64,000 bases of DNA from Tautonia marina (GCF_009177065.1 NZ_WEZF01000005.1:290739-354738); one strand, 5' to 3'; shown: positions 1 to 9,016, numbered from the stretch's first letter. The notes: generated from the letters alone by a model not told the origin. A program made the numbers and translations.

Positions 1-1055
1 TCGACCAGGTTCATCCCCTCGGTCCACTGGTCGTCGGGGTTGGCGGTCATGGTGATGGTGATGGTGTCGAGCCCGTAGGTTAAGCCTCCGCTGAACCATT
101 CGGAGTGCAACCGGGCTCGGATCTTGGGGTCGGCCAGGCGCTCGACGGTCGCCTCGATGCCCCCTTCCTGAACCCAGGGGGGCAGGGCGATCATGCCGAG
201 GATGGTGCTGCCCACCAGGTACGGGTAACTATCGAAGGTCAGGTCGATTCCCTCGGCTCGGGTCTGATCGACGAGCCCGAGCAGCAATTCGGCAGGGCCG
301 TTGTAGTGGGAGATATGCACCGCCGCGCCGGATTGGCGGCCAACCTCGGCAATCTCGGCCACGCCTTCGGGAGCTCGCGGACCGTAACCCCTGATATGAG
401 AAACGTAGACCCCGTCCAGCGGAGCAATCTCCTCGCAGAGCGCGACGATCTCGCGGACATCTGCGTAGCGACTGGGAATGTAGTCGAGCCCGCTGGACAC
501 CCCGACGGCTCCTGCCTCCATCCCTTCGCGGACGAGTTGGCGCATGGCCTTCAGTTCGTCGTCGGTGGCGGCCCGAGTGTCGAGCCCCATGACCTCCATC
601 CGAACATTGCCGTTGGGAATCAGGTAGGCCACATTCAGGGCCGTCGTTTGATTGAAGCGGGCAAGGTATTCGGCAACCGTATTCCAGTCGTAGGTGATCC
701 AGTCGGGGTTGCCATTGAAGCCGGCGGTGTAACGCCGCATGTAGTCGAGCGTCTTGGGCGAGGCAGGAGCGAAGGCGCTCCCGTCCTGGCCGATGATGTA
801 GGTCGTCACCCCCTGCTTCAGGGCCGCCCGATGAACCGGGTCGGCCAGCAGCATCAGGTCTCCGTGAACGTGCGCGTCGATGAAACCCGGCACGACATAG
901 AGGCCGGTGGCATCGATGACCTGGCCCGCCTCCGCTTGATCGAGACGACCCACCTCGGCGATCGAGGTGTCGAGTAGACCGACATCGGCTCGGAACGGAG
1001 GTGCTCCGGTCCCATCGACGACCATACCACCCCGGATGACCAAATCAAACCGCAT
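1..1055 (-). CDS. N-acyl-D-amino-acid deacylase / amidohydrolase, 3' end outside window
   Basis: This is an amidohydrolase-superfamily enzyme of the D-aminoacylase type, which removes the acyl group from N-acyl-D-amino acids or related D-amino-acid derivatives. The product starts MRFDLVIRGGMVVDGTG, the usual beginning of this family. It continues with the metal-binding GFIDAHVHGD motif near residue 60 and a later SHYNGP segment typical of the second metal region. About 350 residues are visible; the C-terminus lies beyond the left edge. The start ATG is 9 bases after the stop of the upstream secreted protein, so the two are probably co-transcribed. The exact substrate cannot be told from sequence; dihydroorotase- or dipeptidase-like relatives are possible but less likely. 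Confidence 0.8.
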   Translation of the reverse strand, partial: MRFDLVIRGGMVVDGTGAPPFRADVGLLDTSIAEVGRLDQAEAGQVIDATGLYVVPGFIDAHVHGDLMLLADPVHRAALKQGVTTYIIGQDGSAFAPASPKTLDYMRRYTAGFNGNPDWITYDWNTVAEYLARFNQTTALNVAYLIPNGNVRMEVMGLDTRAATDDELKAMRQLVREGMEAGAVGVSSGLDYIPSRYADVREIVALCEEIAPLDGVYVSHIRGYGPRAPEGVAEIAEVGRQSGAAVHISHYNGPAELLLGLVDQTRAEGIDLTFDSYPYLVGSTILGMIALPPWVQEGGIEATVERLADPKIRARLHSEWFSGGLTYGLDTITITMTANPDDQWTEGMNLV

Positions 1056-1064
1056 GAAAATGGC

Positions 1065-1562
1065 TCACTTGTTGGCGGGGACATGTCGGACCCGGCGCAG
1101 GTTCATCACCAGTCCTCCGGGAACCTCGACGGCGCGGACCTCCAATCGGTTCCGGCCGCTCGGTAAGGTGATCGCTCCTTTCATCGGCTGCGGAAAGAAG
1201 CGTGTCGGGCTTCCGGTTGCGTGAACCAGAGCCTCTCGTATCTGATCGTTCGACACCACCTGGACCACCGATCCTCCTCGACCGGCAGGGGCGGCGTATT
1301 CCACCACGACGACATATCGACCGGGATCGTCGAGCTCGAAATCCCAGCGGATCTCCTCGGCCTTCGAAACCCAGTCGACCACGTACGCCGGTTCTCCCGT
1401 CAGACGGAGCCGATCACCGAGCAAGATTGCCCGATCGGCCGGGAAATCGAGAATTCCGTGACGGTCGGCCTCGGGGCGAAACGGTTCATCGGCCCAGGAT
1501 GGCGGAATGACGACCAGGGTCAGGGCCAAAATCGCCAAGACGCGTCGGGGAAGGTCGAGCAT
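1065..1562 (-). CDS. secreted hypothetical protein with CBM-like fold
   Basis: The 165-residue protein begins with a classical signal peptide (LDLPRRVLAILALTLVVIPPSWA, cut after about residue 24). The mature part has alternating beta strands with motifs such as IRWDFELDDPGRYVVVVEY and a late GRNRLEVRAVEVPGG strand pair. These resemble the beta-sandwich, carbohydrate-binding-like domains that follow glycosidases in planctomycetes. No catalytic residues are apparent. It lies just upstream of the deacylase with a 9-base gap and 54 bases after the DNA glycosylase, in the same orientation. The call of a periplasmic or extracellular protein is firm; a sugar-binding role is inference. Confidence 0.65.
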   Translation of the reverse strand: MLDLPRRVLAILALTLVVIPPSWADEPFRPEADRHGILDFPADRAILLGDRLRLTGEPAYVVDWVSKAEEIRWDFELDDPGRYVVVVEYAAPAGRGGSVVQVVSNDQIREALVHATGSPTRFFPQPMKGAITLPSGRNRLEVRAVEVPGGLVMNLRRVRHVPANK

Positions 1563-1616
1563 CAGGAGGGTCCGATTGAGAACAAGTCAGGAAGTCGACC
1601 GACGGTCAGGAGCGCG

Positions 1617-2297
1617 TCAGGTGGGCGGAGTGTCGATGCTTCGCCAGAGATACCACATTGCCACGGATCGAAACGGGCGCCAGGGCTCGGCCAGTTCAAC
1701 GCAACGCCTGGGGTTTGGCAAGGATTCGAGTTCGTAGTGATCCCGAATCCCGACCCGGACTCCAAGATCACCGACCGAAAGCACATCGGGCCGGTTCAGG
1801 GCGAAGATCAGGAACATCTCGGCCGTCCAGGGGCCGATCCCTCGGATTTCGGTCAATTGCGCCATGATCTCCGCATCACCAAGGCGGCCGATTCGGGAAA
1901 GGACGAGTCGTCCCGACGCAACCGCTTCGCTCAGGTGAAGCACGTACGAGGCTTTGACCCCCGAGAGGCCCGCGTTCCGGATCCCCTCCACACCCAGCGC
2001 CAGCAGCGTTTCCGCCTGATGGCGAGGCGTCCCCTGACCTTCGAGCAACCGACGATTGATCGATGCCGCGGCCTTCGAGGAAATCTGCTGACCGACGATC
2101 GCCCGGACCAGAATTCCAAAACGATCGGTCTTCGGCCGGAGCAAACACGGACCGATCCGATCGATCAGGGGGCACCAGCGCGGGTCGATTGCTCTGAGGT
2201 GGGCAACCGCGTCGGCCCAGGGGTCGACGCGGGCCGGGAGGATGCGAGGGCCGGAGGGTGCCCCCTCAGGACTCGGCAAGGGCCTTCTCGATGGCAT
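1617..2297 (-). CDS. DNA-3-methyladenine glycosylase II-like (AlkA/HhH-GPD)
   Basis: A base-excision-repair glycosylase of the HhH-GPD superfamily that removes alkylated purines. The protein is about 226 residues. It carries RAIVGQQISSKAA, the typical 'QQIS' helix, and the helix-hairpin-helix LTEIRGIGPWTAEM followed by a catalytic aspartate in VLSVGDLGVR. The C-terminal WRPFRSVAMWYLW is diagnostic of AlkA-like proteins. The chosen ATG has an AAGGTGG ribosome-binding site and overlaps the end of the glutathione peroxidase gene by about 30 bases, so translation may be coupled. Pairing with a peroxidase suggests a damage-defence transcript (inference). Confidence 0.85.
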   Translation of the reverse strand: MPSRRPLPSPEGAPSGPRILPARVDPWADAVAHLRAIDPRWCPLIDRIGPCLLRPKTDRFGILVRAIVGQQISSKAAASINRRLLEGQGTPRHQAETLLALGVEGIRNAGLSGVKASYVLHLSEAVASGRLVLSRIGRLGDAEIMAQLTEIRGIGPWTAEMFLIFALNRPDVLSVGDLGVRVGIRDHYELESLPNPRRCVELAEPWRPFRSVAMWYLWRSIDTPPT

Positions 2298-2835
2298 TGA
2301 CCACCTTTTCCGACTTCGGATCGTCTCCCGGCTCGAACCGGGCAATGACGTTCCCCTTGCGATCGACCAGGAACTTGGTGAAATTCCAGCGAATCGTGCC
2401 GCCGTTTTCGGGGTGGGCCTCCTCGTCGGTCAGGAACTCGAACAAGGGGTGGATGCCCGATCCCTTGACGACGACCTTCGAGAACAAGGGAAAGCTCACC
2501 TCATAATTCGACTTGCAGAAGGCCCGGATCTCGGCATTGGTGCCCGGTTCTTGCTGACCAAACTCGTTGGCCGGGAAGGCGAGCACCTTGAAGCCTTTCT
2601 CGCCGTAAGTGCGGAAAAGTTCTTCCAGGCCGTCGTACTGCGGGGTGTAACCGCAATAGCTGGCGGTGTTGACGATCAGGAGGACCTCTCCCTCATATTG
2701 TTTGAGGTCAACCTCATTGCCTTCAATGTCGTTGACGGTGAAGTCGAGCACGCGGCGCTTGGCCTCCTGATCAGATCGGGCGGGCCCCGCGATCAGCAGG
2801 GCGATCGAGAGGAACGCGAGCAGGGATCGCATCAT
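2266..2835 (-). CDS. secreted glutathione peroxidase
   Basis: A thioredoxin-fold peroxidase of the GPx family that reduces hydroperoxides. After a signal peptide (about residues 1-21, MMRSLLAFLSIALLIAG) come the family motifs NTASYCGYTPQY with the peroxidatic Cys, FPANEFGQQEPG, and WNFTKFLVDRKG with the catalytic Trp and Asn. The middle Cys of the usual FPCNQFG motif is Ala here. The resolving Cys used by thioredoxin-dependent members is kept in AFCKSNYEVSFPLF. It is therefore probably a thioredoxin-linked, exported enzyme of 189-190 residues. A longer reading frame upstream was rejected because the signal peptide sets the start. It is the first gene of the minus-strand group running to the left edge. 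Confidence 0.88.
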   Translation of the reverse strand: MMRSLLAFLSIALLIAGPARSDQEAKRRVLDFTVNDIEGNEVDLKQYEGEVLLIVNTASYCGYTPQYDGLEELFRTYGEKGFKVLAFPANEFGQQEPGTNAEIRAFCKSNYEVSFPLFSKVVVKGSGIHPLFEFLTDEEAHPENGGTIRWNFTKFLVDRKGNVIARFEPGDDPKSEKVVNAIEKALAES

Positions 2836-3156
2836 CGAATCAGTCTCCGGCGAAATCTCAATCCTGAGGTGGGAAGCATGGGGTCGCGAGCCACCGAAAC
2901 GCCGATCACCCAGGCCGATCGGACGGTACGGCACTCCTCGAGTGCGATTGAGTTTTATGATGGATCGGCCGGGCCAAGGAATCAAGGGCGATGCGCCTGT
3001 TCTCCCTGAGAGTCACACTCAACACTCCCCCTCGGTTCGACAGTGGCCTCGCCTCCGAGGGCATGCTACGATGAGCCTCGATTGCCCGACCTCCCGAACG
3101 TCGAAACGCATTTTCCCGACTGTCGATCATTCGGGCATGCTCTGAACCAATTCACC
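2836..3156. other. intergenic region between divergent GPx and fhcB genes
   Basis: About 320 bases separate two divergent transcripts and must hold both promoters. It contains AT-richer stretches (around 2945-2960, TTGAGTTTTATGAT, and 3062-3075), but no convincing -35/-10 pair or hairpin could be picked out. Confidence 0.4.
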
Positions 3157-4452
3157 ATGACCACGCCCTCCTCTGACATCCGAGTCCTCAACGACGCGAC
3201 TTGCTCGGCCTGTGGCTTGCTGTGTGATGACATCGTCCTGTCCATCTCGGGCCATCGGATTCTCAAGGCCGATCGAGCCTGCGAGCTTGGCCGTTCGTGG
3301 TTCCTGGGCAACCACCGAGTTGAAACGCTGCCGCCCGCGTCGGTCGATGGAATCACCGTGCCCGTCGCCGAGGCGATCGGACGGGCCGCCTCGATCCTCG
3401 TCAATGCAAGGGCCCCGGTGATCGCAGGGCTGACCTCGGCAACACTCGAATCTCAATCCCTTGCTGCGCGACTGGCAGATCGGCTTGGGGCGACGATCGG
3501 TCCGGATCATTCCGAGGAAGCCACCCCTCGCCTTCTGGCCATTCAACGCTCCGGAGCCGTGCTGGCCTCATTCGGCGAAGTCATTCATCGGGCGAAGTTG
3601 ATCCTGTGCTGGGGTATCGACCCGGCCAGAACCCACCCTCGACTCCGGGAACGATTGATCGACCGGCCCGGCCGCTTTGTGCCCGAAGGTCGAGCGGGAC
3701 GAACGGTGCTGGTGGTCGACCAGAGCGTTTCCGAATGTCGAAGTTGGGCCGACGGCGCAATCGCCGTCTCAAGCGGTCGCCACACCGAGGCCATTCAGGC
3801 CCTCCGAGGCGCCGTTCGAGGGGTCGCCGCCGATCCGATCCGGGTGGAGCGACACTCCGGATCGCCGGTCGATCTCTGGCAATCCTGGGCCGACCTCCTG
3901 AAGCGTGCTCCCTATAGTGCGATCATCTTCGGCGCCGAACTGGCCCGCGAGGGAGCTTCGGCAATCGAGGCCCTGATGCGATTGCTCGACGACCTGAACA
4001 CGACCACCCGATGCGTGGCCGTTCCGCTGGCCGGTCCCGGCAATCCCGCCGGGGCCGAGGCGATTCTCACCGGAAGGCTGGGGGCCCCGGTTTCCGTCGA
4101 CCTCGCGGACGGGATCGCCCGGTATCGCCCCGTTGACGCCGATCCGTGGCTCCGCCTGCAATCCGGTGAGGCCGATGCCCTGCTTCTTGTGGGTGAGGAC
4201 CTCGATGAGCGGACCACGACTCGCCCCAAGGGAGTTCCAGTGATCCTCCTCGGCCCGAACGCCACCGCGCGATCTGCTCCCGGAGTGGTGGCCATCGCCA
4301 CCGGAATGCCGGGGATCGACGATGGTGGCACCTTCTACCGATCCGACGAAGTGAGCTTACCCCTGCGACCGGCGATGACTCCCGTTCACCCCTCAATGCA
4401 CGAGGTGCTGGCAACGCTCCTCAGTTACTGTGCGACCCTTCAATCCCACTGA
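3157..4452 (+). CDS. fhcB: formyltransferase/hydrolase complex subunit B (FwdB/FmdB-like)
   Basis: The 431-residue product matches subunit B of formylmethanofuran dehydrogenase as adapted in the bacterial formyltransferase/hydrolase (Fhc) complex. That complex releases formate from formyl-tetrahydromethanopterin in C1 oxidation or detoxification. Visible are the N-terminal NDATCSACGLLCDDIVL motif, which in dehydrogenases lies beside an Fe-S cluster, and DRACELGRSWFLG. The protein is a molybdopterin-oxidoreductase-like scaffold. The start ATG at 3157 was preferred to an upstream in-frame start because the conserved region begins right after it. ftr follows 49 bases downstream in the same direction, so the two form an operon. 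fhcA and fhcC are not in this window. Confidence 0.87.
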   Translation: MTTPSSDIRVLNDATCSACGLLCDDIVLSISGHRILKADRACELGRSWFLGNHRVETLPPASVDGITVPVAEAIGRAASILVNARAPVIAGLTSATLESQSLAARLADRLGATIGPDHSEEATPRLLAIQRSGAVLASFGEVIHRAKLILCWGIDPARTHPRLRERLIDRPGRFVPEGRAGRTVLVVDQSVSECRSWADGAIAVSSGRHTEAIQALRGAVRGVAADPIRVERHSGSPVDLWQSWADLLKRAPYSAIIFGAELAREGASAIEALMRLLDDLNTTTRCVAVPLAGPGNPAGAEAILTGRLGAPVSVDLADGIARYRPVDADPWLRLQSGEADALLLVGEDLDERTTTRPKGVPVILLGPNATARSAPGVVAIATGMPGIDDGGTFYRSDEVSLPLRPAMTPVHPSMHEVLATLLSYCATLQSH

Positions 4453-4501
4453 TCGCACCACTCCTCAAACCTCCTCCACCGGCTCTCGACCGGAGCGCAC
4501 A

Positions 4502-5443
4502 ATGCAGGTTAACGGTGTCCCGATCGTCGATACGTTCGCCGAGGCCTTCCCAATGGTCGGCGCTCGCTTGATCGTCACGGCCGACACCGCGCACTGGGCC
4601 GAGATTGCCGGTCGAGAAATGACCGGCTACGCCTCCAGTGTCATCTCCTGCGACGCCGAGGCGGGCATTGAGCGTCCCTTGACGCCGGAGGAAACCCCCG
4701 ACGGTCGGCCCGGCGTGGCGATTCTCGCGTTTGCCTTCAGCAGAAACGCTCTGGAAAAGGCGCTGATCAAACGAGTCGGCCAGTGCGTGATGACCTGTCC
4801 GACGACCGCATGTTACAACGGCCTGCCGATCGCCCCCGGAGACAAGACCCTGAGCCTCGGCGGCAAGCTCCGCTATTTCGGGGATGGCTGGCAGATCAGC
4901 AAGAAACTCGGCGACCGACGCTTCTGGCGCGTGCCAGTGATGGACGGCGAATTCACCTGTGAAGACCTGTTCGGTTCTCAGAAAGGAGTGGCCGGCGGCA
5001 ACCTCATTCTGCTTGGCACCGACCCAGGCCCCACCCTCGAAGCCACCGAACGAGCCGTGGACGCGATGCGAAAGGTCCCCGGTGTCATCTTACCCTTTCC
5101 AGGGGGGATCGCCCGTTCCGGTTCAAAAGTCGGCAGCAAGTACAAGGCCCTGCTCGCCAGCACCAACACGGCCTACGCCCCCATGCTCAGGGGCCTTGTT
5201 CCAACCGAATTACCCGACGAGGTTCGTTGTGCGTATGAAATCGTGATTGATGGTCTGACGCTCCATGATGTCGAGTCGGCCACGGTCGCTGGCCTTCTTG
5301 CCGGAGCGACACCGGACATCGTCGCGATCACGGCTGGAAATTACGGTGGGAAACTCGGCCCATTCCATCTTCATTTGCACGAGCTTTTGAGGCGAAACGG
5401 CGTCGCTTCCGACGCGTCTCCCTCCAACACCACTGCGACGTAA
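4502..5443 (+). CDS. ftr: formylmethanofuran--tetrahydromethanopterin formyltransferase
   Basis: FhcD/Ftr moves the formyl group between tetrahydromethanopterin and methanofuran-type carriers. The 313-residue product starts with NGVPIVDTFAEAFPM and carries the family signatures TPEETPDGRPGV, RVGQCVMTCPTTACYNG and LPFPGGIARSGSKVGSKY. Length is close to the family norm of about 300 residues. It belongs to the fhcB operon. In bacteria this pathway is known from methylotrophs and planctomycetes; in this host it probably serves formaldehyde or methoxy-group C1 oxidation (inference). Confidence 0.93.
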   Translation: MQVNGVPIVDTFAEAFPMVGARLIVTADTAHWAEIAGREMTGYASSVISCDAEAGIERPLTPEETPDGRPGVAILAFAFSRNALEKALIKRVGQCVMTCPTTACYNGLPIAPGDKTLSLGGKLRYFGDGWQISKKLGDRRFWRVPVMDGEFTCEDLFGSQKGVAGGNLILLGTDPGPTLEATERAVDAMRKVPGVILPFPGGIARSGSKVGSKYKALLASTNTAYAPMLRGLVPTELPDEVRCAYEIVIDGLTLHDVESATVAGLLAGATPDIVAITAGNYGGKLGPFHLHLHELLRRNGVASDASPSNTTAT

Positions 5444-5466
5444 CAACGGACGAGCCAGCCCAGCTT

Positions 5467-6684
5467 TCACAACCCACCTGAATTCCGAACCGATTGCTCC
5501 TTGATGCTCCTGGCGCAGAACTCACGATCCTTCCAGAGAACTCGACCCCGGAAATAGTGCCAGACGCTCGCGGTGGTAATCGCGATATATGCTGAGATTC
5601 CCGCTGGGAGTGCGAAGGCAAACACCTTCGGGAGATTCAGGAAGACGACGACGGGCATGGCCGCCACCGCCTGGCCGAGCAACCCCATCAGGCCCACGGC
5701 GAGCCAGGCGAGGCGGAACACTTCCGCGCCGTCAGCATTCCAGAGGCCGAACAACCCCACGGCAGTCGCCACCCAGGGGGTCCAGGCCATGAGTAACCCG
5801 ATCAAGGCCCCCGTCGCGTACTTGTGCAGTTGGTAATCCATCCCCGCATACGCGTTTTTCCGCAAACCGCGCCAGATGTCTTGAAAGCTGCCGTACATAT
5901 GAGTCTGAGAGAGTTCGGGAGTGGCATCGACCTGGAGCCGACCACCCTGTGATTTGACCCGAGAGGCGAACTGAATGTCTTCCACAATCTCGCCTCGAAC
6001 GCTCTCAATCCCACCGACACGCTCATACGTGGATCGGCGAATCAAGACGAACGCGCCGTGTGCCAACGCCTCGGGGCGTGCGGGATCGTTCACCCGTCGC
6101 AGGGGATAAAGCATGGAGAGAATCTGAATCAAGGCCAGGGCAATCGAGCCTTGCCAGAAGGTATCACAGCGCGGTCGGCCCAGGAAGGAAATGAAGTCCG
6201 CTTCCGACCGCTCGGCCTGATCAAGCGCCGTAGCCAATGCGTTTGGGTGCAGCCAGAGGTCGGCATCGACCATCCAGACCCACTCGGAATCGGTCGCGTC
6301 GACCCCTTGATGCAAGGCCCAGGTCTTGCCCACCCACCCGTGCGGTCGGTCGCCCCCGGGCAAGAGCCGCACCGGGTGACGATCAGGACCGGCACCGGCA
6401 ACAGCCTGACGAACCAGATCGGCCGTGCCATCCACCGATTGGTCATCGACCACGTGAATTGAGAGATGAGGGTATTCCTGCGCCATCAGACATTCGAGTG
6501 TCTGGGCAATGTGCGCCGACTCGTTGCGGGCCGGAACGACCGCGGCCACCGTCGGTGCTTCCGCTCCCCAACGCCGGTCGGTCGGGCGCAGCCAGCGGGA
6601 CGATCGTGAGCGATGCACGCAGACGAACGCTAGGGCCACCCAGCCGAGGGTAACGACCAGGGCCAGAATAAATCCAAAAATCAT
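5467..6684 (-). CDS. membrane GT2 glycosyltransferase, probable carotenoid (CrtQ/HpnB-like)
   Basis: A 405-residue family-2 glycosyltransferase with one N-terminal membrane segment (residues 2-23) and two or three C-terminal ones (about 290-370). The GT-A core shows PTVAAVVPARNESAHI, IHVVDDQSVDGTAD, a MVDADLWLHPNAL metal-binding D-x-D and EIVEDIQFASRVK. This arrangement fits CrtQ (diaponeurosporenoate glycosyltransferase) and HpnB-type enzymes acting on membrane isoprenoids. It follows the desaturase gene by 21 bases on the same strand. An AGGAGA site precedes the ATG at 6684. The carotenoid assignment rests on that neighbour; hopanoid glycosylation is the alternative. Confidence 0.75.
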   Translation of the reverse strand: MIFGFILALVVTLGWVALAFVCVHRSRSSRWLRPTDRRWGAEAPTVAAVVPARNESAHIAQTLECLMAQEYPHLSIHVVDDQSVDGTADLVRQAVAGAGPDRHPVRLLPGGDRPHGWVGKTWALHQGVDATDSEWVWMVDADLWLHPNALATALDQAERSEADFISFLGRPRCDTFWQGSIALALIQILSMLYPLRRVNDPARPEALAHGAFVLIRRSTYERVGGIESVRGEIVEDIQFASRVKSQGGRLQVDATPELSQTHMYGSFQDIWRGLRKNAYAGMDYQLHKYATGALIGLLMAWTPWVATAVGLFGLWNADGAEVFRLAWLAVGLMGLLGQAVAAMPVVVFLNLPKVFAFALPAGISAYIAITTASVWHYFRGRVLWKDREFCARSIKEQSVRNSGGL

Positions 6685-6705
6685 CACGCGATCTCCTGTC
6701 TCGTC

Positions 6706-8241
6706 TCAAGGCCGCGTGGTTGCCGATCGGGGTGGGGTCCGGACACCAAGGTCCTTGGCGATCCGACCCGCGGCGATCTTCCCGCTTTGGACCGCCATGG
6801 GAAGACCTGCACCCGGTTGCACTCCCCCGCCAACGAAGTACAGACCAGGCACGTCGGGCCGATAGTTTAAGGGTCGGAAGCCCCCTCCTAGGATGTTATG
6901 TTTACTGCTTAAACCGTAGATCGCCCCTCGAAACGCATGGAATTTCCGGGAAAACTCGGCGGGGCCTGTCACCTGTCGCGTGACGGTGGCATCGGCCAGG
7001 CCCGTCATCCCGGCGCGTTCCAGACGCTCAATGAGTCGATCGGCATATCGTTCTTCGAATTCCGGATCGCTGGTGGTCTCATCCGGCATTGCGGGAGCAC
7101 CGATGACGATGAAGGGGTTGCTCCCCCCCTGGGGAGAGTCGGCCGGATCGGTTGCACTGGTGACATTCACATACAAAGGAGGATCGCTCGGGAACTCGCC
7201 GCGGTCGTAGACCTCGTCGTAGACCCGGCTTGATCCCTCGGTCAGCACCAGAAGGTGATGAGCCGCGAGGTCCCACGTCCGATTGCAGCCCAGTTGAACG
7301 GTGAAGAACGACCCCGAGGGTTCCACCTTCCCCTCACGGATCGTCTCGACCTCTGGGGTAAAGCCGCGCCCCCCTCGTAAGAGTCGATGCGTGTGAACAT
7401 AATCGCTATTCGACACGACAACATTGCACGGCACCGGACCGTGAGACGTGGCCACCCCCTGAACCCGTCCCGAGGCGTCCAACTCGATTGCTTCGGCTTC
7501 CACCCCGGTATGAATCTCGACTCCCAGGTCCCGGCAGGCGGCGGCAATGGCCAGAGGAATGGCGGCGATCCCTCCCGAGGTCGGATACCAGACTCCTTCC
7601 CGGATGATCGTCCAAGGGATCACCAGGAGCGAGGCCGGAGCCGTGATCGGGTTGAATCCCGAGTACGTCGGAAAGCCGTAAAGCAGTTCCCGGATCGGAC
7701 CGGATCGGAACGTGCGATCAACCTCGGCCGCATACTGCTGAAAGGGCGAGATGATCCTCGCCGAACTCATCAGCGGCGAGGTCAAGACCTGCGGCCAACT
7801 TTCCAGCAAGCGATCGCAGTAGGCATGGCCGATCTTGGCCGCGAAGCGGTCGAGGCGTTCGAGGAACGGCCCGAGCGCATTGGCATCCACCGGGTCAATC
7901 GAGGCGAAGGCATCGCGGAGCCCAGGTTCATCGGCGGGCAGGTCGAGCTGTCGACCATCGGAAAACACCACGCGGAAGGCTGGGTCCAGTCGGTTCAACG
8001 GGAGGTAATAATCGGGGTCGAGTCCTGCCTGGGTGAACAGCTCTCGATAAACCCAGGGCATGACAACAATGCTTGGGCCTTCGTCCCATCGAAACCCGGC
8101 CTCACGACGCTCGCTGGCCTTTCCTCCAAGGGCAGGGTGACGTTCCAGCAACGTGACTCGCAATCCCCGTCGCGCCAGTTCGAGGGCAGAGGAGAGTCCG
8201 CCGACTCCCCCTCCAATCACCACCACATGCGATCCTGCCAT
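6706..8241 (-). CDS. phytoene-desaturase-family FAD oxidoreductase (CrtI/CrtN/CrtP-like)
   Basis: The 511-residue enzyme has the dinucleotide-binding VVVIGGGVGGLSSALELARRG at its N-terminus, the LLERHPALGGKAS glycine motif and the C-terminal GLYFVGGGVQPGAGLPMAVQS, all hallmarks of carotenoid desaturases and oxidases. Planctomycetes make C30 carotenoids from squalene with CrtN/CrtP-type members. This gene next to a CrtQ-like glycosyltransferase suggests the late, oxidising part of that route. Whether it desaturates or forms a terminal aldehyde cannot be told. The start at 8241 places the Rossmann motif five residues in; an upstream extension lacks family similarity. Confidence 0.85.
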   Translation of the reverse strand: MAGSHVVVIGGGVGGLSSALELARRGLRVTLLERHPALGGKASERREAGFRWDEGPSIVVMPWVYRELFTQAGLDPDYYLPLNRLDPAFRVVFSDGRQLDLPADEPGLRDAFASIDPVDANALGPFLERLDRFAAKIGHAYCDRLLESWPQVLTSPLMSSARIISPFQQYAAEVDRTFRSGPIRELLYGFPTYSGFNPITAPASLLVIPWTIIREGVWYPTSGGIAAIPLAIAAACRDLGVEIHTGVEAEAIELDASGRVQGVATSHGPVPCNVVVSNSDYVHTHRLLRGGRGFTPEVETIREGKVEPSGSFFTVQLGCNRTWDLAAHHLLVLTEGSSRVYDEVYDRGEFPSDPPLYVNVTSATDPADSPQGGSNPFIVIGAPAMPDETTSDPEFEERYADRLIERLERAGMTGLADATVTRQVTGPAEFSRKFHAFRGAIYGLSSKHNILGGGFRPLNYRPDVPGLYFVGGGVQPGAGLPMAVQSGKIAAGRIAKDLGVRTPPRSATTRP

Positions 8242-8578
8242 GCCGCGTTCTCGATCAAGTCCTGGACGGGAACGCCGATTGGCCGACTGTCGGCCGCAAC
8301 AACAGCCTGTGATCCCGGAACAATCAGTGTAGGCGCGTCGGCCACGGCGATCCAAGCTCAGAGCCCGGCGAGCGCCCGCGCCCCGCCGCTTGACCGTCGG
8401 GCCCTCGAGACGATCCGGGAAATTGAGGGCGAATTGTGTTGCACACCTCCGGGAGATGTTTCAAGATATTCATGCTGTTCCCGTCTCCCTGCGCGTTGCT
8501 CCAATCTTGGCCTGGTTTCCCGAATTCTGATCGGGACTCCCATCACCGTACCGGGCCATCCGCGAAGGAGGGTTGATC
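8242..8578. other. intergenic region
   Basis: About 337 bases lie between the divergent desaturase and CBS-protein genes. A reading frame extends from the desaturase into this region but shows no protein-like composition. A short CTCCGGGAG palindrome near 8448 is the only structure seen, and no promoter is assigned with confidence. Confidence 0.4.
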
Positions 8579-9016
8579 ATGCACATTCGAAGCGTCCTCT
8601 CGGGAACGTCCCGGTCGATCATCACCATCGGCTCGGAAGCGACCGTTTCCGAAGCGGTTGCCGTCCTGGTCGAAGAAAATATCGGGTCGCTCCCGGTGGT
8701 CGACGACACCGGCGAGATGGTCGGCATTTTCACCGAGCGAGACATCCTCCGAGGGCTTCACCATCAGGGCAAGGAGTATTGCCACGAGCCGATCCATTCC
8801 GTGATGACCCGTCCGGTCGTCTCCTGCTCGGTCGCCGAATCGGTACACGACGCCATGGGACGCATGAGCGAACACCGCATCGGTCAGCTTCCCGTGCTCA
8901 ACGAGGACGGACGCCTCGTTGGACTGGTTTCCGTCGGCGATCTTATCCGCTTCCTGCACGAATCGGCCGATGAGGAACGGAAGAACCTCATGAATTACGT
9001 CTACGGCCCCGCCTGA
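8579..9016 (+). CDS. CBS-domain pair protein
   Basis: A 145-residue soluble protein consisting of two tandem CBS domains (about residues 5-60 and 72-130), which bind adenine nucleotides and act as energy or redox sensors. Typical motifs are IGSLPVVDDTGEMVGIFTERD and RIGQLPVLNEDGRLVGLVSVGD. No effector domain is attached, so it probably regulates a partner. A strong AAGGAGG site at 8565-8571 sits 7 bases before the ATG at 8579 and sets the start; a TTG two codons upstream is less likely. The gene is single and faces a converging gene. Confidence 0.9.
   Translation: MHIRSVLSGTSRSIITIGSEATVSEAVAVLVEENIGSLPVVDDTGEMVGIFTERDILRGLHHQGKEYCHEPIHSVMTRPVVSCSVAESVHDAMGRMSEHRIGQLPVLNEDGRLVGLVSVGDLIRFLHESADEERKNLMNYVYGPA

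Noticed and set aside
105..2300. plus-strand frames of 290 and 359 residues
   Set aside because: Antisense to the deacylase and the DNA glycosylase, both supported by family motifs.
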